From: Pratylenchus scribneri
Lineage: Eukaryota > Nematoda > Chromadorea > Rhabditida > Pratylenchidae
Direction of reading: 5' to 3'
Assembly (NCBI GenBank): GCA_030063045.1
Contig: JAQSEB010000223.1
Coordinates: 247,530-311,529 of the forward strand
Length of the DNA: 64,000 bases
The notes beneath the pieces were generated by a model that was not told where the DNA came from, ran no database searches, and saw nothing but the letters and a program-made list of their open reading frames with translations. Shown here piece after piece: positions 10,080-20,500 of the stretch. The translations under genes were made by a program, and so were the position numbers. The number at the start of each line of letters is the position of its first letter. The first letter of the stretch is position 1.

Positions 10080-10514
10080 ATCAACGCGAGTTGATGACTC
10101 GCACTTACTTGGAATTCCTCGTTCACGGAAAATAATTGCAATTTCCGATCCCAATCACGGCAAATTTTCAATGGTTTACCAACTCCTTTCGGAGGAGGAC
10201 AAGTACGCTGATTTTGCCAGTGTAGCGCGCGTGCAGCCCCGGACATCTAAGGGCATCACAGACCTGTTATTGCTCAATTTCGTGCGGCTGAACACCGAAA
10301 ATCCCTCTAAGAAGTCATGCACACAGAGACAATGCGCCGACTATTTAGTAGGCCAGAGTCTCGCTCGTTATCGGAATAAACCAGACAAATCGCTCCACGA
10401 ACTAAGAACGGCCATGCACCACCATCCACCGAATCATGAAAAAGCTATCAATCTGTCAATCCTTACGGTGTCCGGGCCGGGTGAGTTTTCCCGTGTTGAG
10501 TCAAATTAAGCCGC

Positions 10515-10563
<49 letters not shown>

Positions 10564-11696
10564 TTTGCAACCATACTTCCCCCGGAACCGGAAGACTTTC
10601 GTTTCCGGGAAGCTCCCCACCAGGGCAAGAATTCCGCCGGCGGATCGCTAGTTGGCATCGTTTACGGTCAGAACTAGGGCGGTATCTGATCGCCTTCGAA
10701 CCTCTGACTTTCGTTCTTGATTAATGAAGACATTCTTGGCAAATGCTTTCGCTGTAGTTCGTCTTGCTACGGTCCAAGAATTTCACCTCTCACGTAGCAA
10801 TACGAATGCCCCCGTTTGTCTCTGTTAACCATTATCTCAGTCTATAAAACCAATAAAATAGAACCGAAATCCTCTTCTATTATTCCATGCACGAACATTC
10901 AAGCGAAACGCCTGTTTAGAGCACTCTGATTTGTTCAAAGTAAACTTGCAGCAACGGACACTGCACCCCGTAAGAGGCACTGAGCCGAAAAACTGCAGGA
11001 AAGCCGACAATAACCAGTACGCATCCGAGGATGGACCAGTCTGTCAGCACAGATCCAACTACGAGCTTTTTAACCGCAGCAATAATTCTATGCATTTTGC
11101 GAGCTGGAATTACCGCGGCTGCTGGCACCAGGCTTGCCCTCGCATAGATACTCGTTAAAGGGTTTAAATTGTACCCATTCCGATGACCGGTCTCTGTTGA
11201 GAACGGTCTCGTTATTTCTCGTCACTACCTCCTCAAATTGTTCTGAGAGTGGGTAATTTGCGCGCCTGCTGCCATCCTTAGACGTAGTTGCCATTTCTCA
11301 GGCCCCTTCTCCGGAGTCGAACCCTGATCCTCCGTTACCCGTCACCACCATGGTAGTCAATGACAGTACCATCGAAAGTTGATAAGGCAGATACTTGAAA
11401 GACACGTCGCCGGTTCAAGACGATGCGATCAGCTTAGTTATTCTGAGTCAACATTGAGCGGCCGAAGCCGCATGGTTTTGTTCTAATAAATGCGCTCTTC
11501 CCTTTCGGGTCGGAGCTTTGGTGCATGTATTAGCTCTAGAATTACCACAGTTATCCAAGTAGGATGTCAAGATCAAGTAAATTATAGCTGTTGTAATGAG
11601 CCGTTCGCGGTTTCACGCTTTAGAGCGTTTATACTTATACATGCATGGCTTAATCTTTGAAATGAACACATCAGTTCAGGCAGGATCAACCAGATA
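9892..11696 (-). rRNA. 18S small-subunit rRNA
   Basis: The 5' end reads TATCTGGTTGATCCTGCC on the minus strand (from 11696) and the 3' end reads TAGGTGAACCTGCTGCTGGA then TCATTA (to 9892), giving 1,805 bases. Universal blocks are present, including the region around ATTAAGCCATGCATG and the decoding-site stretch TTGTACACACCGCCCG. I see no obvious break by eye. The short protein frames here are shadows of the rRNA. Confidence 0.95.
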
Positions 11697-13021
11697 ACTG
11701 GCTTTGAGCTGCCACAACCAAATACTGGGCTGTGCAGCCTTTCAAATAATTATTCGCAATTACAATTGGCCATTTATAGACATAAATTTTCACAGTCAGG
11801 TCATAAACTGTGAGCTTATGACGTAGGCTTCATTTTTCCAAATTCCCAAGTGGCTAAGCCCGTAGCTTTTCTTTCACTTCCACTTTTGTCATTCACATAC
11901 AGCGCCCAAAGCGCTATTTACACATAATTCACACCACATAAAATATTTGAAAGCACATTCAGTGCTTATTCTCGAGATTTTGTGTCCTTGGAGCCAATTT
12001 GCGTTTAAATGCGTTTTAAGCTTTTCCTAAACCCGCAAGGCAATTTAGCCCCATAGGCGCCATCCAATTCATCAGCCATTTTGGCTGGTTTCTCTGCCTA
12101 AGCCTATGATGGCTGGCTCTCGTCTCATCCTCAGCCTTACTGGCTGGATATCTCTGCCTCAGCCGTTTCCTCTGATTTCCAGCAGAAAAGAGAGGCACTC
12201 ACGAAGTGCGCCTCTCTTTCCATTTTGCTGGACATTTCAAATAGATGCGTTCTCTAAAGCGCATTTATTTCAAGTAAAAGCCCTCTCGAAGGCGCATTTA
12301 CTTCAAATAAATCCCTCTCGAAGGCGATTTATTTCAAATAGATGCCCTCCCGAAGGCGCATTTACTTCAAATAGATGCTCTCCCTAAAACTCGCATCTCT
12401 CTCTCTCTCTCTCTATCCTTTATTCCTTTTTTTCTCATCTTTCCTCTCCACAAATAGGGGCGAAATACGGAAAAATATAGCCCGAAAAGTTTTGCCTATG
12501 CTGGCTAATTCATTGCCGACCCAACTTGCCGCCCTTTATAATAACTAATCAAGGACTGAACAAATTTTGATGTTTTTTTTATCAAATTAAAGATCAGACT
12601 TTGAGCTATCCAGTGAAATAACTTTTAATTAAATTGGTTCAATAATTGTAAAATTGTGCCCATAAAACTATTCAAAATTATATTTACCCGAGGTATTTAT
12701 TTATTTAGTTTGTTGCATATTTTTCTCAAAATTTAATTTTTTCCAAAATCGATTTTAAATGTTTATTAGTGCATTTTTATAACAATAAAATCAAGAAAAA
12801 TAATAGGATACAATTGTGAAACTTGGGACCGAAAATGGAAAAAAAACATTGAGTTCCGCCAAATTCTGCGTTACAAAAATGAGTACACATTGCTTAAAAT
12901 AATTGTTCGGATGCCATATTGTTTTATGTACGTGTTATGTCATCCGGATAAAGTGTTTTTGCCAATTCCATTTGAACAATTTGATTAATCAGTTGCCTTC
13001 GATATTGGAGGCCCTCGGAAA
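11697..13021 (-). other. External/intergenic rDNA spacer-like region
   Basis: This DNA lies upstream of 18S and holds no credible gene. It contains a short tandem repeat (12231-12390) and a CT microsatellite near 12395-12415. From about 12540 it is ordinary AT-rich DNA. Where the rDNA spacer ends and flanking DNA begins cannot be told. Confidence 0.5.
12231..12390. repeat. Tandem repeat of about 36 bp, four imperfect copies
   Basis: Units share TTTACTTCAAATAGATGC followed by a CCCTCTCGAAGGCGCA-like part. Subrepeats of this kind are common in rDNA spacers, where they can act as enhancers. That role is not shown here. Confidence 0.7.
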
Positions 13022-13029
13022 GAACTGTG

Positions 13030-13295
13030 CAGTGTTGTCCAAATGTCAAATTTCTCGTCATTCGTCTCGTCTCTCGTCTTGGCCTTTTTTAACCTCTCGT
13101 CATTCATCTCGTCTCACGTCTTGGCCTTTTTTTTTACCCCTCGTCATTCGTCTCGTCTCTCGTCTTGGCCTTTTTTAACCCCTCGTCATTCATCTCGTCT
13201 CTCGTCTTGGCCTTTTTTAACCCCTCGTCATTCGTCTCGTCATTCGTCTTTTTTTTAAAGACGAGACGAATGACGAGGACGTTTGGACAACACTG
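13030..13295. mobile_element. hAT-type miniature element with internal 42-bp tandem repeat
   Basis: The terminal inverted repeats are CAGTGTTGTCCAAATGTC and its complement with one mismatch (CAGTGTTGTCCAAACGTC). The flanks carry a perfect 8-bp duplication, GAACTGTG (13022-13029 and 13296-13303), the length used by hAT transposases. Inside are about five copies of a unit containing CGTCATTCGTCTCGTC and CTTGGCCTTTTTT, closing with an inverted part. It has no coding capacity. Confidence 0.85.
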
Positions 13296-13303
13296 GAACT
13301 GTG

Positions 13304-13669
13304 ACCCATAAATTATTCTCGTCATGGCGGCTTTGGACCAGAGGTGGCCAAATTTTCGAACAATGATTGCTCACAGAAGTTAAGATCTTTTTGAGTATAA
13401 TTTTTTCAAGCTGTTTGATTCAAAGTTGTTTCACATTTCATTAAGAAATAATAAATTGGGATATTTTATCAATTTTAAATTTTAATGTATAAATTTGAAA
13501 TTTTAAATTATCGAAATAAAGTAACCTTTATTTAAGTGCGAATATTCAAAATTTCTGAGCAATAAATGGCAAGTTATGGTCGTTTTAAATGTAAATCATA
13601 CTCCATTATTTCCAGAGAATTAATGAATTAAAATAGTGGGAAAAAATTTTTTTGATCAAAATAAGGGGG
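13304..13669. other. AT-rich non-coding stretch
   Basis: I see no gene, repeat or RNA feature here. Confidence 0.5.
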
Positions 13670-14190
13670 GTCAAAGTCAAAATCATTTCTCCCTTTTTTC
13701 TTCTTCCAGATGTCAATCAAAATTCATTTCTCTTTTTTCTTCTTACAGTGACCGTAATACCTATCCATATAAATTCGTTTCTCCCTTCTTTTTTCTCCCA
13801 CTGTGCTCACTGACTGCCCATTAAATAAGTCTCTCCCATCTTTCTTCTTTGTGTGTCTGTAAAACCTGCCAATCATCGTTCTCCCTTTCTTTTTCTAGTG
13901 GCCGTAATACCTATCTATATATATTCGTTTCTCCCTTCTTTCTTCTTCCAATGGCCTTAATACGCTGACAAACAAAATTCTTTTTTCCTTTGTTCCTTCT
14001 TCAAGTGTGCTCACTAGCTGTCCATATAAATTATTTTCTCTCATCTTCTTTCTTCTAGTTTGCCAAACGGCTGTCAATAAAATCCATTTCTCTTTACTTC
14101 CTTCTTCAAGTGTGCATACCGGCTGTCAATAAAATCCATTTCTCTTTATATCCTTCTTCAAGTGTGTATACCGGCTGTCAAAGAAATTAA
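13670..14190. repeat. Degenerate tandem repeat, units roughly 50-70 bp, pyrimidine-rich
   Basis: A core of AATTCATTTCTC plus CTTTCTTCTTC, followed by GTGTGCTCACTGGCTGTC-like text, recurs about eight times with drift and small indels. The last two units are nearly identical (around 14075-14190), so homogenisation may still occur at that end. Confidence 0.65.
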
Positions 14191-14404
14191 TAATTCAAAA
14201 TTAAAAAAAATATTCACAGATCTGGAAACCAAAAATTTTTTGAAATATTTCAAAATAATTTCAAATTCCGTATGTACTATGTACCGTATCATTTCTTATG
14301 TCCTAGCTCGAATTTCTGCCACGTGCTTTTAATTATATGATTGTGCTCTTTGAAAATTGGATCAACAAAATTTTCGCTTTAATTAACTAGCAAAACGATA
14401 GCCA

Positions 14405-17180
14405 GCAGGTTCTGATTTTAATAATTCCGCTTGGTTAGATTAATTCCGCCTAGTTAGAATAATTCCGCCTGGTTAGATTAATTCCGCCTAGTAGTTAGAT
14501 TAATTCCGCCTGTTCTGATTTTAATAATTCCGCCTGTTCTGATTTTAATAATTCCGCCTGTTCTGATTTTAATAATTCCGCCTGTTCTAATTTTAATAAT
14601 TCCGCCTGTTCTGATTTTAATAATTCCGACTGTTCTAATTTTAATAATTCCGCCTGTTCTGATTTTAATAATTCCGCCTGTTCTGATTTTAATAATTCCG
14701 CCTGTTCTGATTTTAATAATTCCGCCTGTTCTGATTTTAATAATTCCGACTGTTCTAATTTTAATAATTCCGCCTGTTCTGATTTTAATAATTCCGACTG
14801 TTCTAATTTTAATAATTCCGCCTGTTCTGATTTTAATAATTCCGCCTGTTCTAATTTTAATAATTCCGCCTGTTCTGATTTTAATAATTCCGCCTGTTCT
14901 AATTTTAATAATTCCGCCTGTTCTGATTTTAATAATTCCGCCTGTTCTAATTTTAATAATTCCGCCTGTTCTGATTTTAATAATTCCGCCTGTTCTAATT
15001 TTAATAATTCCGCCTGTTCTGATTTTAATAATTCCGACTGTTCTAATTTTAATAATTCCGCCTGTTCTGATTTTAATAATTCCGCCTGTTCTGATTTTAA
15101 TAATTCCGCCTGTTCTGATTTTAATAATTCCGCCTGTTCTGATTTTAATAATTCCGACTGTTCTAATTTTAATAATTCCGCCTGTTCTGATTTTAATAAT
15201 TCCGACTGTTCTAATTTTAATAATTCCGCCTGTTCTGATTTTAATAATTCCGCCTGTTCTAATTTTAATAATTCCGCCTGTTCTGATTTTAATAATTCCG
15301 CCTGTTCTAATTTTAATAATTCCGCCTGTTCTGATTTTAATAATTCCGCCTGTTCTGATTTTAATAATTCCGCCTGTTCTGATTTTAATAATTCCGCCTG
15401 TTCTGATTTTAATAATTCCGCCTAGTTAGATTAATTCCGCCTGGTTAGAATAATTCCGCCTGTTCTGATTTTAATAATTCCGCCTGTTCTGATTTTAATA
15501 ATTCCGCCTGTTCTGATTTTAATAATTCCGCCTAGTTAGATTAATTCCGCCTGGTTAGAATAATTCCGCCTGTTCTGATTTTAATAATTCCGCCTGTTCT
15601 GATTTTAATAATTCCGCCTGTTCTGATTTTAATAATTCCGCCTGTTCTGATTTTAATAATTCCGCCTGTTCTGATTTTAATAATTCCGCCTAGTTAGATT
15701 AATTCCGCCTGGTTAGAATAATTCCGCCTGTTCTGATTTTAATAATTCCGCCTGTTCTGATTTTAATAATTCCGCCTGTTCTAATTTTAATAATTCCGCC
15801 TGTTCTGATTTTAATAATTCCGCCTGTTCTGATTTTAATAATTCCGCCTGTTCTGATTTTAATAATTCCGCCTGTTCTGATTTTAATAATTCCGCCTGTT
15901 CTGATTTTAATAATTCCGCCTGTTCTGATTTTAATAATTCCGCCTGTTCTGATTTTAATAATTCCGCCTGTTCTGATTTTAATAATTCCGACTGTTCTAA
16001 TTTTAATAATTCCGCCTGTTCTGATTTTAATAATTCCGCCTAGTTAGATTAATTCCGCCTGGTTAGAATAATTCCGCCTGTTCTGATTTTAATAATTCCG
16101 CCTGTTCTGATTTTAATAATTCCGCCTGTTCTGATTTTAATAATTCCGCCTAGTTAGATTAATTCCGCCTGGTTAGATTAATTCCGCCTGTTCTGATTTT
16201 AATAATTCCGCCTGTTCTGATTTTAATAATTCCGCCTGTTCTGATTTTAATAATTCCGCCTGTTCTAATTTTAATAATTCCGCCTGTTCTGATTTTAATA
16301 ATTCCGACTGTTCTAATTTTAATAATTCCGCCTGTTCTAATTTTAATAATTCCGACTGTTCTAATTTTAATAATTCCGCCTGTTCTGATTTTAATAATTC
16401 CGACTGTTCTAATTTTAATAATTCCGCCTGTTCTAATTTTAATAATTCCGCCTGTTCTAATTTTAATAATTCCGCCTGTTCTGATTTTAATAATTCCGCC
16501 TGTACTGATTTTAATAATTCCGCCTGTTCTGATTTTAATAATTCCGCCTGTTCTGATTTTAATAATTCTGCCTGTTCTGATTTTAATAATTCCGCCTGTT
16601 CTGATTTTAATAATTCCGCCTGTTCTGATTTTAATAATTCCGACTGTTCTAATTTTAATAATTCCGCCTGTTCTAATTTTAATAATTCCGCCTGTTCTGA
16701 TTTTAATAATTCCGCCTGTTCTGATTTTAATAATTCTGCCTGTTCTGATTTTAATAAGCCTGTTCTGATTTTAATAATTCCGACTGTTCTAATTTTAATA
16801 ATTCCGCCTGTTCTAATTTTAATAATTCCGCCTGTTCTGATTTTAATAATTCCGACTGTTCTAATTTTAATAATTCCGCCTGTTCTAATTTTAATAATTC
16901 CGCCTGTTCTGATTTTAATAATTCCGCCTGTTCTGATTTTAATAATTCTGCCTGTTCTGATTTTAATAATTCCGCCTGTTCTGATTTTAATAATTCCGCC
17001 TGTTCTGATTTTAATAATTCCGACTGTTCTAATTTTAATAATTCCGCCTGTTCTAATTTTAATAATTCCGCCTGTTCTGATTTTAATAATTCCGCCTGTT
17101 CTGATTTTAATAATTCTGCCTGTTCTGATTTTAATAAGCCTGTTCTGATTTTAATAATTCCGCCTGTTCTGATTTTTAAT
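14405..17180. repeat. Large minisatellite, 24-bp unit, about 115 copies
   Basis: The unit consists of TTAATAATTCCGCC followed by TGTTCTGATT. Frequent single-base variants are GATT/AATT and CCGCC/CCGAC. Shorter 19-bp units with TAGTTAGATTAATTCCGCC or TGGTTAGAATAATTCCGCC open the array and recur inside it in blocks. Higher-order patterns are visible: the order of variants near 16570-16800 is repeated near 16930-17160. The same unit forms a second array at 30310-30760 in inverse orientation. Confidence 0.95.
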
Positions 17181-17299
17181 CTACCTGTTCTTCGATTATT
17201 TCCGCCAATTTTAATTCTACCTTTTAATTTTGACTAAATTCCTCCAATTTTAGCCTAGATTAATTGTCTTAAGAATTACGGCCTGTCGTATAGACCTCT

Positions 17300-17375
17300 A
17301 GCCATTTAGCCCATCTGGGTAATGCGTCCGTCTTTACCCAAAAGGGCGGAGGTTCAATTCCCAGCCAAAATACAT
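17300..17375 (+). other. tRNA-like sequence, probably a pseudogene or repeat remnant
   Basis: It has a B-box-like GGTTCAATTCCC and an A-box-like part (TAGCCCATCTGGG). A CCGTC/GGCGG stem is possible, but its loop is 12 bases, and the T stem and acceptor do not pair properly. It lies between the minisatellite and the end of the RAB3GAP2 frame. Confidence 0.3.
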
Positions 17376-17578
17376 ATTTATTTTCAACCCTTTTTGCTTT
17401 CGGGCCAAATTTTTATACAGTATATTATATATTATACATAAATTAAAAAGTTAAACATATATTTTTTATCACAAAATTTATTTAAAAATTATACATGAAC
17501 ATGCAGGAAAAAAAGGAATTTAAAATTAAGACAAAAAAAAGAAAAATCATTGAATAAAATGAATTATGGACCATCATT

Positions 17579-20500
17579 TCATTTTGTATTTGAATTCAGC
17601 GCAGCAGCAGAAAAATGGAAAGGCACATTGATTGACTGCAGAAAAATTGAATAAAATTATTTAACCAAAAATGAAAAAAAACATACATAAAATGATCCAT
17701 TTGGTGAGAGGAAAATCACTGAATTTTGTGAGGGCCCAATGCCAGTCGTCGACTCGGCGCCATGCAAAATTCCAAATTGAGCGGATGGAACGGAGATTAG
17801 CCGGCCGGCATCGGCCACTTCAAAGGCACAAACCCGGGGGCCATTCTTTATGAATAAATAAATTCAATTTAAAATTGAAATGGAAGGCGACTTTTTAATT
17901 CCACTATTATTTTTATTTACCCCAAAAAGCAATTTTTTGACTCTAATAAATCCGAAACCGGTTTTAGACCATACAAACCTTATACCATTTTGTAGATCTC
18001 ATCGGCATCGATTGGTATATAATTTGTCATGGTTTGGGCCCAAAATTAATGGATATTAAACCGTTTAAACCATAAATTCCAGTTTTTGGTTTTTAACCAC
18101 TAATTTTGGAGCAAAATCTGACAATTTTATATACCAATCGATGCGTCTCGATGAGGTCTACAAATTGGTATAAGGTTTGTAGGGTCTAAAACCGATTTCT
18201 GATTTATTAGAAGTTAAAAACTACTTTTTTTAGTAAAAAATAGAATTATTGGTAGATATTTTTGTAAATTTTCACCTGCATTGACCAAACTTCCAAAAGG
18301 CCTCTTTTGGGAGCGAAAATGACAAGGAACAGTGCCTTCGCCTTTGTTGAATTATCGTCGGAAGCAGCAGAAGGGGAGTCGACCTCAAGCCATCCACAAC
18401 GAGCTTGCCGATATCTGTGGAAATAATGGGAAAAATAATTAAATTGTCAATTGCCAAAATAATTATAATTGGTTTAAGGAAGGGTTTGTCCCACACATTC
18501 ACAAACCAAATATACCCAAAATTGGAGGATAGAGCTGGTCAAAACGCATTGAATGGTGTATAATTTGGTTATGGTTTGGTCAACAATTAAAGGGTTTTAA
18601 ACGGTTTAAACCACATTTTGGTTTGGTCAACAATTAAAGGGTTTTAAACGGTTTAAACCACATTTTGATTTGGTCAACAATTAAAGGGTTTTAAACGGTT
18701 TAAACCACATTTTGATTTGGTCAACAATTAAAGGGTTTTAAACGGTTTAAACCACATTTTGATTTGGTCAACAATTAAAGGGTTTTAAACGGTTTAAACC
18801 ACATTTTTGGTTCGGTTTTAAACGGTTTAGACCACATTTTGGTTTGGTCAACAATTAAAGGGTTTTAAACGGTTTAAACCACATTTTGGTTTAATGGTTC
18901 AAAACTAAATTAGAATTGGTTAAACCCAAAGCCAAACCATTATCAAATGATGTGTCTTGACGAGATCTATCGATTGGGTTTAAAGTTTATGGGTTTAGGT
19001 TTAACTTTTAAACCAGTTTAATAACCATTAAACCGGTTTAATTAATTTTTATTTATTTAAAATTAATTTTAAAAATATATTTTTTACCCTTTCCAAATGC
19101 GCAAAATCCTTCGAAGTTGAGTGTGAATTAACAAAACTCGGCCAATATTGTCCGTAATTGCCACCAAATTCCATCCATTCGGTGCGAGGAATGCCCTCTC
19201 GCTGAGCCGGTTCCCATCTTTCAGCGCACTTTTCACATAAATTGTTGTGCTCGGCCCGTCCTGGAGCCATTGCTTTTTGGGCCGATCTTTGCGGGAAACG
19301 CCCACACCAATGAGGGAACGAAAACCGAATGATGGGATTGTGTTGGAGATCTATGAAGTATGAGCGATAATTTATAATTTATTTAAAAAATTAAAAGTAA
19401 ATAAATAAACTTTTATAAGTTCATTAAAAATTGGTTTAAAATTATTTAATGAAGTATTGATATGATATTGATAGTTTAACATTTTAATATCTTAAATATT
19501 TTTAAGGATATTCCAAAGCATTAAATTCGAAAATAAAAATATTACTGACGATTTTGCTTTAATTTATGTAAATCTATTAAAATAAGCATTTTTTATTGAG
19601 AAAATATTAATTAATTGTTTCTACTTTTCGATTTTTTAAAATCAATAAATTTTTGGTTTCTCAATAAGAAAAAATTAAAATATTTTTTAAAAATATTAAT
19701 AAAATTTCTCTCGAACTTTTCAAGTCAAAAAATTGCATTTTTTAAGATCATTTTATATTGGAAAAAAATTAATTTAATTGTCCTCAACTTTTCAAATCAA
19801 AAAATCTGTTTTTTGAAGTCAATACATTTTGGCTATAACAATAAATTTTAAAATTTATGCTTAACCATGAGGCCAAAATTTAAGTGAAATATTTTTACAA
19901 AAAGATAAATCTCTAAAATTTATGGCCACAAAAATTGCAATATTTTTTTGGAATAAATTATGGAGAGGCAAAAATAATTAAAATTACTCTATTTTTTGTC
20001 ATGAATAAATTTCTGGGTTAAAATTATGCCGAGGGGCCGGCCCACCTTTGATGTGATTGAGAAGAGTGCATCAGTCAATGTATTGTTGGGTTCGTCGGTG
20101 TGGATGCTGTGCAAAAGGAAGGCACAAAAATCCCTTTCCCTTTCCATTGCCGCCATTGGATGCTCCCCGTTATGCCTTTGTGGATGATGGTGGTGGTGGC
20201 TGCTTGTCCCACCCTTTGAGCCAATTGTGCAAATGTATTGGGAGAAGACGGGTAATTGTTGATGATGGCTTATTGATTCCTGCAAAAAAATCGCAATTAA
20301 TGTTTTTTAGAGTAGATTATTATTTTTGATGAGTTTTAAAAAACTGGTGTTTGCTGAAAAACAAAATCATTAAAGAACACAAAACTCTTCTTAATGTAAA
20401 CATTATAATATCTTTTATTCTTTTGGATAAAATTCATAAAGACACAGTATTTTTTTACCTACCAAAGCCCTGAAGCTCATAAATTTCAGACCCTCTGGGA

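Noticed and set aside
9639..12387. Short open frames across the rDNA and spacer on both strands
   Set aside because: They overlap 18S, ITS1 or spacer repeats and have no protein-like features.
14405..17180. CRISPR-like look of regularly repeated units
   Set aside because: Units are directly adjacent without unique spacers and the DNA is eukaryotic; it is a minisatellite.
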